From Cupriavidus neocaledonicus (GTDB lineage Bacteria > Pseudomonadota > Gammaproteobacteria > Burkholderiales > Burkholderiaceae), in contig NZ_AQUR01000101.1 of the NCBI RefSeq assembly GCF_000372525.1, positions 124,001 to 188,000 on the forward strand: a stretch of 64,000 bases of DNA. Reading direction: 5' to 3'. The position numbers were made by a program, and so were the translations under genes. The stretch's first letter is position 1; every line of letters starts with the position of its first letter. Below the pieces are notes generated by a model that was not told the DNA's origin, made no database searches, and saw only the letters and a list, made by a program, of their open reading frames with translations. Of this stretch, positions 8,456 to 16,676 are shown in pieces.

Positions 8456-11125
8456 TTACGGCTTGGCGTCGGCGTCCGCGCCGGCGGCACCTTCGGCGCC
8501 CTCGGCCTCATCCGGCTCTTCCCCGTTGCCGCCGTTGTCGGCATCGCTTTCGACGATGCGCTGCAGCCCGGACAGCTTGGTGCCCTCGTCCACGTTGATC
8601 AGCGTGACACCCTGGGTGGCGCGGCCCATTTCGCGGATTTCCGCCACGCGGGTACGGATCAGCACGCCGCCGGTGGTGATCAGCATGATTTCGTCCTCGG
8701 GCGAAACCAGTGCAGCAGCCACCACACGGCCGTTGCGCTCGCTCGTCTGGATCGCAATCATGCCCTTGGTGCCACGGCCATGTCGAGTGTACTCGGCGAT
8801 GGGCGTGCGCTTGCCGTAACCGTTCTCGGTCGCGGTCAGCACGCTGCCGCGCACGCCGGCCTCCGCCGACTCTTCAGCGGTCTCGGCCGGCGCCACCAGC
8901 ATCGCGATCACGGCCTGGCCGTCTTCCAGGTTCATGCCGCGCACGCCGCGCGCCTGGCGGCCCATCGGGCGCACGTCGTTCTCGTCGAAACGCACGGCCT
9001 TGCCGGCGTCCGAGAACAGCATCACGTCGTGCTGGCCGTCGGTCACCGCCGCACCAATCAGGTAGTCGCCCTCGTCGAGGTCGACCGCGATGATGCCGGC
9101 CTTGCGCGGGTTGGAGAACTCCGTCAGCGCGGTCTTCTTGACCGTGCCGCGCGCGGTCGCCATGAAGATGAAGTGCTCGGCGTCGAACTGCCGCACCGGG
9201 AGGATGACGTTGATCTTCTCGCCTTCCGACAGCGGGAACATGTTGACGATCGGCCGGCCGCGCGAGTTGCGCGAGCCTTGCGGCACCTCGTAGACCTTCA
9301 GCCAGTACAGCCGGCCGCGGTTCGAGAAGCAGAGGATGTAGTCGTGGGTATTGGCCACGAACAGGGTGTCGATCCAGTCGTCTTCCTTGGTCGCCGCCGC
9401 CTGCTTGCCCCGGCCGCCCCGCTTTTGCGCGCGGTATTCGGAGATGGGCTGGCTCTTCATATAGCCGCTGTGCGACAGCGTGACCACCATGTCCTGCGGG
9501 GTGATCAGGTCCTCGGTGTCCAGCTCGGTCGCGTTCAGCTCGATCTGCGAGCGCCGTTCATCGCCGAACTCGGCGCGGATTGCCGTCAGTTCGTCGATGA
9601 TGATGGTGGTAATACGTTCAGGGCGCGCGAGGATATCGAGCAAGTCCGCGATTTCCGCCATGATGTCGCGATATTCCTGAACGATCTTGTCTTGTTCGAG
9701 CCCGGTGAGGCGTTGCAGGCGCATTTGCAGGATTTCCTGCGCCTGGCCATCCGACAGACGGTACAGGCCATCCGCCTGCATGCCGAACACCGCGGGCAGG
9801 CCGTCCGGCCGGTACGAGGCACGCCCGCCCGGGGTTTCGCCCTCGGCCCGGGCCAGCATTTCGCGGACCAGCGCGGAATCCCACGCCTTGCTCATCAGCT
9901 CCTGCTTGGCGATCGGCGGGGTCGGCGCGGCCTTGATGATGGCGATGAACTCGTCGATGTTGGCCAGCGCCACCGCGAGGCCTTCCAGCACATGGCCGCG
10001 CTCGCGCGCCTTGCGCAGCTCGAACACCGTCCGGCGGGTCACCACCTCGCGGCGGTGCGCCAGGAAATACTCCAGCATCTGGCGCAGGTTCAGCAGGCGC
10101 GGCTGGCGGTCGACCAGCGCCACCATGTTCATGCCGAAGGTGTCCTGCAGCTGGGTGTTCTTATATAGGTTGTTGAGAACGACCTCGGGCACCTCGTTGC
10201 GCTTTAGCTCGATCACTACCCGCATGCCGGACTTGTCCGACTCGTCGCGGATATCCGAGATGCCTTCGATCTTCTTCTCGGTGACCAGCTCGGCAATGCG
10301 CTCCAGCAGGGTGCGCTTGTTGACCTGGTACGGCAGCTCGTCGACGATGATGGCCTGGCGCTGGCCACGGTCGATATCCTCGAAGTGCGTCTTGGCGCGC
10401 ATCACCACGCGGCCGCGGCCGGTGCGGTAGCCTTCGCGCACGCCCTGAATGCCATAGATAATGCCGGCGGTCGGAAAATCCGGAGCCGGAATCAATTCAA
10501 TCAGCTCGTCCACCGTCGCCTGCGGGTTGCGCAGCAGGTGCAGGCAACCGTCGACGATTTCATTCAGGTTATGCGGCGGGATATTGGTGGCCATGCCCAC
10601 CGCAATACCCGACGAACCATTGATTAGCAGATTGGGAATACGCGCCGGGAGAATCGAAGGCTCTTTTTCAGAACCGTCGTAGTTGCTGTCGAAATCGACG
10701 GTTTCCTTGTCGATGTCATGCAGCATCTCGTGGGCGATTTTCGACAGGCGGATTTCGGTATAACGCATGGCCGCGGCGTTATCACCGTCCACCGAACCGA
10801 AATTCCCCTGCCCGTCGACCAGCATGTAGCGCAGGGAGAAGTCCTGCGCCATGCGCACGATGGTGTCGTAGACAGCGGTATCACCGTGCGGGTGGTACTT
10901 ACCGATCACATCCCCGACGATACGGGCCGACTTCTTGTAGGCGCGGTTCCAGTCGTTGTTGAGCTCGTGCATCGCATACAGCACGCGCCGGTGCACCGGT
11001 TTCAGGCCATCCCTGACATCGGGAAGCGCGCGCCCGACGATCACGCTCATGGCGTAATCCAGGTAGGAGCGGCGCATTTCCTCTTCTAGGGAGACCGGAA
11101 GGGTTTCTTTTGCGAATGGATCCAT
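8456..11125 (-). CDS. gyrA: DNA gyrase subunit A
   Basis: The breakage-reunion subunit of DNA gyrase, 889 residues, acting with GyrB to introduce negative supercoils. The catalytic tyrosine is Y122 in the segment [13 protein letters not shown]. The quinolone-determining region shows T83 and D87; I see no obvious known resistance change at these two sites. A GyrA box (QKRGGRG) lies in the C-terminal beta-pinwheel region, and the tail is acidic and alanine-rich (about residues 860-889). The gene diverges from ompA across about 430 bp. Confidence 0.98.
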   Translation of the reverse strand: MDPFAKETLPVSLEEEMRRSYLDYAMSVIVGRALPDVRDGLKPVHRRVLYAMHELNNDWNRAYKKSARIVGDVIGKYHPHGDTAVYDTIVRMAQDFSLRYMLVDGQGNFGSVDGDNAAAMRYTEIRLSKIAHEMLHDIDKETVDFDSNYDGSEKEPSILPARIPNLLINGSSGIAVGMATNIPPHNLNEIVDGCLHLLRNPQATVDELIELIPAPDFPTAGIIYGIQGVREGYRTGRGRVVMRAKTHFEDIDRGQRQAIIVDELPYQVNKRTLLERIAELVTEKKIEGISDIRDESDKSGMRVVIELKRNEVPEVVLNNLYKNTQLQDTFGMNMVALVDRQPRLLNLRQMLEYFLAHRREVVTRRTVFELRKARERGHVLEGLAVALANIDEFIAIIKAAPTPPIAKQELMSKAWDSALVREMLARAEGETPGGRASYRPDGLPAVFGMQADGLYRLSDGQAQEILQMRLQRLTGLEQDKIVQEYRDIMAEIADLLDILARPERITTIIIDELTAIRAEFGDERRSQIELNATELDTEDLITPQDMVVTLSHSGYMKSQPISEYRAQKRGGRGKQAAATKEDDWIDTLFVANTHDYILCFSNRGRLYWLKVYEVPQGSRNSRGRPIVNMFPLSEGEKINVILPVRQFDAEHFIFMATARGTVKKTALTEFSNPRKAGIIAVDLDEGDYLIGAAVTDGQHDVMLFSDAGKAVRFDENDVRPMGRQARGVRGMNLEDGQAVIAMLVAPAETAEESAEAGVRGSVLTATENGYGKRTPIAEYTRHGRGTKGMIAIQTSERNGRVVAAALVSPEDEIMLITTGGVLIRTRVAEIREMGRATQGVTLINVDEGTKLSGLQRIVESDADNGGNGEEPDEAEGAEGAAGADADAKP

Positions 11126-11213
11126 TGCGGCGTGGTTTATGCGGCAGGTTTAAGCAAATGACAGGCCTTTGGCACGTGGCGCCGGCGGGCGCCTGACGGC
11201 TGGGCAACGTGCC

Positions 11214-11222
11214 ATTCTAACA
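11214..11222 (-). promoter_or_regulatory. Candidate extended -10 for gyrA
   Basis: The minus strand reads TGTTAGAAT (11222-11214), an extended -10 about 90 bases before the gyrA start. No convincing -35 element is seen at the usual distance. Confidence 0.35.
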
Positions 11223-11474
11223 TGCCGGCACCCCCTGCCCGGCGCTCTCCGGACAGGCTCCCCGGGGGCCCGCGAAGGTCGCTACTGAAACCCGGAATCC
11301 CTGATGCCACAAGGCTTTGCGGGCGATACAAGACCCATGTTGCACAAACACCACAGGCCCAAAACCCGTGCGGCGAATCGAATATATTTACTTCTTAGGA
11401 AACGACCCTTGTGGCACAATTCCCCAGCGAAGAGCCAGACATTGTTCGAAGTGGAGCATCCGCCACATCGAGAA

Positions 11475-11483
11475 TGTTATACT
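11475..11483 (+). promoter_or_regulatory. Candidate ompA promoter (extended -10)
   Basis: TGTTATACT at 11475-11483 is an extended -10 in an AT-rich stretch, 75 bp before the ompA start. The -35 is poor. The resulting leader of about 70 bases carries a strong ribosome site (GAGAGGAGAAAT) directly before the ATG at 11559. Confidence 0.5.
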
Positions 11484-11558
11484 CCGAAGAATGTATGACT
11501 TGTTTTCGTCCATTTGCTCGCAGTAACCCTGCGGTGATCTCATCCTGAGAGGAGAAAT

Positions 11559-12212
11559 ATGAAAAAATTTGCCAAGCTCGCGCTCGTTGCAGCTACCGCA
11601 GTAATGGCTGCATCCGCTCAAGCTCAGTCCGTCCCTTATGAAAAGAAGGCAGTGAACGACAACTGGGGCAACGGTACGAGCGAGTACGTGTGGAAGAATG
11701 GCACGAACGAGCTCTGCTGGCGCGACAGCTCCTGGACCCCGGCCACGGCCAACGCGCTGTGCGACGGCGCCCTGGCCCCGGCCGTGGCTGCACCGGCCCC
11801 GGCTCCGGTGGCCCCGCCGGTTGTCTCGAGCGAGAAGGTCACTTTCGCTGCTGACACCCTGTTCGACTTCGACAAGGCTGTGCTGAAGCCCGAAGGCAAG
11901 GCCAAGCTGGACGACCTGGTCTCGAAGCTGCAAGGCATCACCCTGGAAGTCATCATCGCCGTTGGCCACACCGACTCGTTCGGCTCGGACAAGTACAACG
12001 ATCGCCTGTCGATCCGCCGCGCTGAATCGGTCAAGGCTTACCTGGTGAGCAAGGGCGTCGAAGCCAACCGCGTCTACACCGAAGGCAAGGGCAAGCGCCA
12101 GCTGAAGGTTGATCCGAAGTCGTGCAAGGGCAACCGCAAGTCGCAGATCGCCTGCCAGCAGCCGAACCGCCGCGTGGAAGTCGAAGTGGTCGGCACCCGC
12201 AGCGCACGTTAA
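11559..12212 (+). CDS. ompA: OmpA-family outer membrane/peptidoglycan-binding protein
   Basis: A 217-residue exported protein with a signal peptide (basic MKKFAK, hydrophobic core, SAQAQ cleavage near residues 19-24). It lacks the large beta-barrel of E. coli OmpA. A short N-terminal module with two cysteines (LCWRDSSW, ALCDGALAP) is followed by an Ala/Pro linker (about 70-85) and a C-terminal OmpA peptidoglycan-binding domain (about 90-215) with TLFDFDKAVLKPEGK, GHTDSFGSDKYND and LSIRRAESVKAYL. It probably tethers the outer membrane to peptidoglycan. Strong ribosome site, own promoter and strong terminator suggest a highly expressed single gene. Confidence 0.93.
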   Translation: MKKFAKLALVAATAVMAASAQAQSVPYEKKAVNDNWGNGTSEYVWKNGTNELCWRDSSWTPATANALCDGALAPAVAAPAPAPVAPPVVSSEKVTFAADTLFDFDKAVLKPEGKAKLDDLVSKLQGITLEVIIAVGHTDSFGSDKYNDRLSIRRAESVKAYLVSKGVEANRVYTEGKGKRQLKVDPKSCKGNRKSQIACQQPNRRVEVEVVGTRSAR

Positions 12213-12233
12213 TCGGAACCCTTCCGATCCAAG

Positions 12234-12262
12234 AAGCCCAGCGCAAGCTGGGCTTTTTTTTT
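12234..12262 (+). terminator. Intrinsic terminator after ompA
   Basis: AAGCCCAGC pairs with GCTGGGCTT around a GCAA loop, followed by a run of nine T, starting 22 bp after the ompA stop. Confidence 0.92.
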
Positions 12263-12326
12263 GGTACAGTTGCCCGGACTGTCCCTTCCTTCACCCGCCG
12301 CGGCAGCGCGGCCGGACCCGCATACG

Positions 12327-13085
12327 ATGACGTTGCAATCGCAAACCCTCCCCGCAGCCGACGCCGCCAGCCAGCACCCGCAGCGCCGGAACGCCGACCC
12401 CAAGGAAATCGACAAATTCAGCGAACTGGCCCATCGCTGGTGGGACCCGCAAAGCGAGTTCAAGCCGCTGCATGAGCTGAACCCGCTGCGCCTGGGCTGG
12501 ATCGACGGCATTGCCGGGCTGGCGGGCAAGCGGGTGGTCGACGTGGGCTGCGGCGGCGGCATCCTGTCCGAGAGCATGGCGCGGCTCGGTGCCACCGTGC
12601 GCGGCATCGATCTCTCCAGCAAGGCGCTGAAGGTGGCCGATCTGCATAGCCTGGAGTCCGGCGTTGCCGTGACCTACGAGGAGATCGCCGCCGAAGCGCT
12701 GGCCGCGCGCGAGCCGGCCAGCGTGGAGGTGGTCACTTGCATGGAGATGCTGGAACACGTGCCGGACCCGGCTTCGATCGTGCAGGCGTGCGCGACGCTG
12801 GTGCGGCCGGGCGGCCACGTGTTCTTCTCCACCATCAACCGCAACCTGAAGGCGTACCTGCTGGCCATCGTTGGTGCCGAATACGTGCTCAACATGCTGC
12901 CGCGCGGCACCCACGACTACGAGAAGTTCATCACGCCGTCCGAACTCGCCCGCTTCGCGCGCCAGGCCGGCCTGGACCTGGTCGAGATGCGCGGCATGAC
13001 CTACAACCCCCTGTCCCAGGTCTATACGCTTGGCCGCGACACGGACGTGAATTACCTGATGGCGTTCCGCCGGGTGGCGGCATGA
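12327..13085 (+). CDS. ubiG: Ubiquinone biosynthesis O-methyltransferase
   Basis: A SAM-dependent methyltransferase of 252 residues that performs both O-methylations in ubiquinone synthesis. The N-terminal segment [16 protein letters not shown] is typical for UbiG, the SAM motif [20 protein letters not shown] is near residues 71-90, and [13 protein letters not shown] is motif II. The ATG at 12327 fits the family; a longer start would overlap the ompA terminator. Its stop overlaps the gph start (ATGA), so the two are translationally coupled. Confidence 0.95.
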   Translation: MTLQSQTLPAADAASQHPQRRNADPKEIDKFSELAHRWWDPQSEFKPLHELNPLRLGWIDGIAGLAGKRVVDVGCGGGILSESMARLGATVRGIDLSSKALKVADLHSLESGVAVTYEEIAAEALAAREPASVEVVTCMEMLEHVPDPASIVQACATLVRPGGHVFFSTINRNLKAYLLAIVGAEYVLNMLPRGTHDYEKFITPSELARFARQAGLDLVEMRGMTYNPLSQVYTLGRDTDVNYLMAFRRVAA

Positions 13086-13756
13086 GCGCGGCGATCGCAG
13101 GCGTCTTCTTCGACCTCGACGGCACCCTCGCCGACACCGCGCCGGACCTGGCTGCGGCGGCAAACCGGCTGGTGGTCGAACGCGGCCGCCCGCCGGTGGC
13201 CTATGACAAGCTGCGACCCGTGGCCTCGCATGGCGCGCGCGGACTGCTGGGCGCCGCTTTCGGCCTGCGCCCCGAAGACGCGGAATTTCCGGCCCTGCGC
13301 GATATCTTCCTGGATTATTACGAAGCCGACATCGCGGTGCACACGTGCCTGTTCGACGGCATGCCGCAGGTGCTCGCCGCGCTCGAGGCGGCGGGCATTC
13401 CGTGGGGGATCGTGACCAACAAGATCGCGCGCTTCACGGTGCCGCTGGTCGCCGCGATCGGCCTGGCGCCCCGCGCCAGCGCCGTGGTCAGCGGCGACAC
13501 CACGCCGCACGCCAAGCCCCACCCGGCGCCGCTGCTGCATGCCGCCGCAAGTGCGGGCGTCGACCCGAGCCGCTGCGTCTACGTGGGCGACGATCTGCGC
13601 GACATCCAGGCCGGCAAGGCCGCCGGCATGATCACCGTGACCGCCGCCTATGGCTACTGCGGCGACGGCGAGCCGCCCGAGGCCTGGGGCGCGGACCACC
13701 TGATCCGCCACCCGGCGGAGCTGATCCCGCTGCTGGTGCCTGCCGCGATCGCCTGA
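13082..13756 (+). CDS. gph: Phosphoglycolate phosphatase (HAD family)
   Basis: A 224-residue HAD hydrolase that dephosphorylates 2-phosphoglycolate. The nucleophile motif [15 protein letters not shown] is at residues 9-23, the lysine region includes HAKPHPAPL, and the metal motif [16 protein letters not shown] is near 164-179. It overlaps ubiG by four bases (ATGA), an arrangement common in Proteobacteria. In Cupriavidus a separate cbbZ may exist in the Calvin operons; this copy would be the housekeeping one. MupP-like activity on MurNAc phosphate, as in some close relatives, cannot be excluded. Confidence 0.87.
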   Translation: MSAAIAGVFFDLDGTLADTAPDLAAAANRLVVERGRPPVAYDKLRPVASHGARGLLGAAFGLRPEDAEFPALRDIFLDYYEADIAVHTCLFDGMPQVLAALEAAGIPWGIVTNKIARFTVPLVAAIGLAPRASAVVSGDTTPHAKPHPAPLLHAAASAGVDPSRCVYVGDDLRDIQAGKAAGMITVTAAYGYCGDGEPPEAWGADHLIRHPAELIPLLVPAAIA

Positions 13757-13821
13757 AAGTGCGCTGGCAGTATCCACGCACCCGGCCTGGAACTCCCCAA
13801 GACAGCTTGCGTCCAACCGGG

Positions 13822-13827
13822 TACAAT
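13822..13827 (+). promoter_or_regulatory. Candidate ssrA -10 element
   Basis: TACAAT at 13822-13827, with a weak -35 (AAGACA, 13799-13804) 17 bp upstream, 15 bp before the mature tmRNA 5' end. Confidence 0.45.
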
Positions 13828-13841
13828 CCAGCTTCCTCACT

Positions 13842-14200
13842 GGGGCCGACCTGGTTTCGACGTGGGTTACAAAGCAGTGGAGGGCATACCGAGGACCCGT
13901 CACCTCGTTAATCAATGGGAATGCAATAACTGCTAACGACGAACGTTACGCACTGGCAGCCTAAGGGCCGCCGTCCTCGCACTGGCTCGCTGACGGGCTA
14001 GGGTCGCAAGACCACGCGAGGTCATTTACGTCAGATAAGCTCCGGAAGGGTCACGAAGCCGGGGACGAAAACCAAGTGACTCGCCGTCGTAGAGCGTGTT
14101 CGTCCGCGCTGCGCCGGTTAAATCAAATGACAGAACTAAGTATGTAGAACTCTCTGTGGAGGGCTTGCGGACGCGGGTTCGATTCCCGCCGGCTCCACCA
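13842..14200 (+). ncRNA. ssrA: Transfer-messenger RNA (tmRNA)
   Basis: Rescues stalled ribosomes by trans-translation. The 5' end GGGGCCGACCTGGTTTCGAC and the 3' end GGTTCGATTCCCGCCGGCTCCACCA form the tRNA-like domain with acceptor stem and T arm. The tag reading frame starts at GCT 13932 and encodes ANDERYALAA before TAA at 13962-13964, the betaproteobacterial-type tag. CCA is encoded. The length of 359 bases is normal. It lies after ubiG-gph and is followed by an intrinsic terminator. Confidence 0.97.
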
Positions 14201-14233
14201 GTATTCAGTCCGTGCAGTACCAGCAGGACCCGA

Positions 14234-14266
14234 AACCCGCGACAGCTCAGGCTGCGCGGGTTTTTT
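14234..14266 (+). terminator. Intrinsic terminator after ssrA
   Basis: AACCCGCG and CGCGGGTT form a stem, followed by TTTTTT, 34 bp after the tmRNA CCA end. Confidence 0.88.
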
Positions 14267-14307
14267 GCTTGCCCGGCGGGGCCACGGGCATGCGCCGGAA
14301 AAAACCG

Positions 14308-14327
14308 CATCCCCAGATTTGGGGATG
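14308..14327. repeat. Perfect hairpin CATCCCCA-GATT-TGGGGATG
   Basis: An 8-bp perfect inverted repeat with a 4-base loop, lying between two plus-strand terminators in a region with no convincing gene (14267-14604). It could be part of a small RNA or a processing site. Confidence 0.5.
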
Positions 14328-14393
14328 CCGGGCACCGCCATGCTGGCCGATGATGGATGCGGGCGATCCGCGACTCGCCCGCTGCCACTTCGA

Positions 14394-14428
14394 GCCCTCG
14401 CCCGCCCGGCCGAGGGCTTTTTCTTTTT
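14394..14428 (+). terminator. Second intrinsic terminator downstream of ssrA
   Basis: GCCCTCG (14394-14400) pairs with CGAGGGC (14411-14417), followed by TTTTTCTTTTT. It lies about 130 bp after the ssrA terminator, with no protein gene between, so it ends either readthrough or a separate short transcript. The 14429-14604 stretch shows no further structure that I can assign. Confidence 0.75.
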
Positions 14429-14604
14429 GCGCGACGGACTGGGACGGGAAAATTTCCGACCCCAAAATAGGCGAAGCCTTATCGCTTCACGAGTGTGCGG
14501 GTCCTATCGTAGCGAGGAACTTTGACTGGCATGCCGCTGGTTGTCATTGGCTGGTTCCCGCGCCACGCGGGCGCCGGCGAGCAAGCCGCATCCGTGACCC
14601 TGCT

Positions 14605-15627
14605 ATGAACCGAACCCAACTCTTCCGTCTCCTGCGCCGCTGGCTGCTCGTGGTGGCGTGCCTTGCGGCACCGCACCTTGCCCATGCGAAGTGCACCGCC
14701 ACGCCATCGCTGCCTTATGAGCAGACTCTCAACAGCATGGCCATCGCGGTCAACCTGACCCAGGGCAGCACGATTCCCGGAACGGTGCGCAGCTACCAGT
14801 TCAGCGGCAGCTGTGCCACCGTGCTGCCCTGGGTGGTGCCCGGGGCTCCGATCGTCTCGTGCTACTACGGGTCTGGTACGGAAGTGCTGCCCGGCGTCTA
14901 TTCCACCGGTGTCCCGGGCGTCGGCATCCGCCTGCGCAATGCCGCCGGCCAGCCGATGACCAATGCTGCAGGGGTCTGGTGCGACACCCGCGCGGCCAAC
15001 CTGGGCTACCTCAATGCCGACATGACCTATTCCGTGTCGGTCACCATCGAGTTCGTCAAGACCGGGCCGATTTCGCCCGGCAACCTCGACCCCGCCCAGA
15101 CCCGCTTCGGCTTCGGGGTCTATAACGGGTCGTTGGAAGGCGCGCTGGGCGGCACGGGTAACCGCGATAACTACATCGGCTTTTCCGGCACCATCGCAAC
15201 GCGCGAAATCGCCTGCAATGTCGCGGCTCCCACCACGGTGAGCCTGCCCGCGATCAGCGCCAGGACCCTTGCAACACAAGGCGCGGGCGGCAACACGCCG
15301 TTTGCCATCCAGCTGAACTGCAACAGCGCAGCCATCGTCGGCATCACGCTGGACGGTGCCGCCGGCACGCCGGTGATGTCGGCCGCGTCCGGCATCCTCG
15401 GCCTCAGCAACGCCGGGGCCCCGGGCGCGGCGAGCGGCGCGGGCGTGCAGATCATGAATGCCAGCGGCACCGCGCCGGTACCGCTGCAGGTGCGCAACGC
15501 CATGGGAAGCATCCAGGCCAACGTGCCCGCCACCTATCGTTTCGGCGCCCGCTATGCGAGCCTCGGCGGCACCCCTGCGCCGGGTAATGTCACCAGTTCG
15601 ATGGTATTTACGCTGGACTACCAGTAA
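14605..15627 (+). CDS. Exported fimbrial-type (tip adhesin-like) protein
   Basis: A 340-residue secreted protein with a signal peptide (MNRTQLFRLLRRW, hydrophobic core, AHAKC cleavage near residues 27-31). The first half (about 30-190) has paired cysteines and resembles the receptor-binding half of two-domain fimbrial adhesins. The second half (about 195-340) starts with a cysteine (EIACNV), has a second one (QLNCNSAA), and ends in SSMVFTLDYQ, the alternating hydrophobic C-terminal strand recognised by chaperones in chaperone-usher pili. No chaperone, usher or major pilin gene is nearby. The family assignment is from pattern only; a spore coat U-like protein is an alternative. Confidence 0.62.
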   Translation: MNRTQLFRLLRRWLLVVACLAAPHLAHAKCTATPSLPYEQTLNSMAIAVNLTQGSTIPGTVRSYQFSGSCATVLPWVVPGAPIVSCYYGSGTEVLPGVYSTGVPGVGIRLRNAAGQPMTNAAGVWCDTRAANLGYLNADMTYSVSVTIEFVKTGPISPGNLDPAQTRFGFGVYNGSLEGALGGTGNRDNYIGFSGTIATREIACNVAAPTTVSLPAISARTLATQGAGGNTPFAIQLNCNSAAIVGITLDGAAGTPVMSAASGILGLSNAGAPGAASGAGVQIMNASGTAPVPLQVRNAMGSIQANVPATYRFGARYASLGGTPAPGNVTSSMVFTLDYQ

Positions 15628-15689
15628 CGCTATCGCGGCAGTGATGCAACGCAGGCATGGTTCATCGCTACATCGCGGAATCGAAGGAC

Positions 15690-15695
15690 TACAAT
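15690..15695 (+). promoter_or_regulatory. Candidate -10 element for the 133-residue protein gene
   Basis: TACAAT at 15690-15695, 30 bp before the ATG at 15726, in a short relatively AT-rich patch. Confidence 0.35.
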
Positions 15696-15725
15696 AGCCC
15701 GCTGCAGTCCTTCAAGGTTTTCGCG

Positions 15726-16127
15726 ATGTCCGACCATCCCCGCTTCACCATCAACCGCTCCATGATCGCCCTGGTTCCGGAGCAGCCGTTCCTGGACTGG
15801 ATCCAGGCGGTCGATCCCCAGCCCGTGGCCGGCCTCACGCTGGAGCAGGTGCGCGAAGATCAGAGCGTGTTCCTGCTGCCCGAGGAGCTGGCGGACACGC
15901 ACGAGAACGCCGTACGCTGGGTCGAGAAGCGCTGGCAGGATTTCTTCGAATTCATGCTCGGCGAATGGTTCGACGACTCGGCGTGGCCCGAGGAACTGTC
16001 GCTGAAAATGTTTCGCGAGTGGTTCAGCGTGCGCTATCACTCGATGGTGTTCGACATGGCGCCCGATGTGCCGGTGATGCACGACGACTGGGACGACGAG
16101 GACGATTCGTCCGAGCTGCTGCACTGA
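15726..16127 (+). CDS. Conserved acidic protein of unknown function
   Basis: A 133-residue soluble protein that I do not assign to a named family, though similar proteins seem common in Burkholderiaceae. It is rich in Trp, Phe, Asp and Glu (for example RWQDFFEFMLGEWFDD near residues 70-85), has no signal peptide or membrane segment, and ends in a strongly acidic tail (HDDWDDEDDSSELLH). It stands alone with its own possible promoter. The ATG at 15726 is preferred over 15657 because the extra 23 residues would cover the promoter-like site. Confidence 0.72.
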   Translation: MSDHPRFTINRSMIALVPEQPFLDWIQAVDPQPVAGLTLEQVREDQSVFLLPEELADTHENAVRWVEKRWQDFFEFMLGEWFDDSAWPEELSLKMFREWFSVRYHSMVFDMAPDVPVMHDDWDDEDDSSELLH

Positions 16128-16181
16128 TCTCCCGGCTGTGCCGGAACGGCAACCAGGCAAGCCTTCCGCGCACCCCTACCC

Positions 16182-16676
16182 TCAAAGGAAGCGGTCAAGT
16201 ATCTTGCGGCTGTGCTTGTCCAGCGCCATCAGGTCGCGGATCAGGTAGTGGATGCCGTGCGTGTCCGAGATCAGCAGCGTGCTGCCCGCCAGGCGCCGGA
16301 TCGCTTCTTCGCCGCGCAGCACCAGATCGGTCTGGCCGCGGTCGGTCTTCACCGTCCACACGCTGGGCGTGGCGTAGGTCGAAACACTGACGATGCGCTC
16401 GATCTCCGGCATGAACTCACGCGAGGCGAGCTCCGCCTCGATCATGTCGCGCTCGGCGATCGGCAGGTCTTCGAGCCGCGGGATCCATACCACCTCATGC
16501 CCGTCGGCGCTCATCATGCCGATGCCTCCCTGCGGCGCCGAGATCGGGAAGGCACGCACCGGCACCACGCCTTCGTGGACGGTGCCGTCTTCGGCGATCA
16601 GCACCAGGCGGCCGAACGGATTGCGGTCCAGCGTGAACACGGGGGCCGGCGCGGCGGCGGCGATGTCATTGGGCAT
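16182..16676 (-). CDS. DUF1854 protein associated with the cyanophycin-locus ABC transporter
   Basis: A 164-residue protein of the DUF1854 family, found next to cyanophycin synthetase genes and a dedicated ABC transporter in betaproteobacteria. Visible features are FTLDRNPFGRLVLIAEDG near the start, a GGIGMMSADGHEVVWI segment, and a C-terminal helix (RDLMALDKHSRKILDRFL). There is no signal peptide or membrane helix, so it is likely cytoplasmic. Its start at 16676 lies inside the last codons of the ABC transporter gene (11-base overlap), so translation is coupled and the two products probably act together. Its function is unknown; an accessory or regulatory subunit is inference. Confidence 0.83.
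   Translation of the reverse strand: MPNDIAAAAPAPVFTLDRNPFGRLVLIAEDGTVHEGVVPVRAFPISAPQGGIGMMSADGHEVVWIPRLEDLPIAERDMIEAELASREFMPEIERIVSVSTYATPSVWTVKTDRGQTDLVLRGEEAIRRLAGSTLLISDTHGIHYLIRDLMALDKHSRKILDRFL

Noticed and set aside
14265-14525. An 86-codon open frame between ssrA and the adhesin
   Set aside because: It spans a hairpin and an intrinsic terminator, has no ribosome site of note and no family resemblance; a small RNA or terminator region is a better reading.
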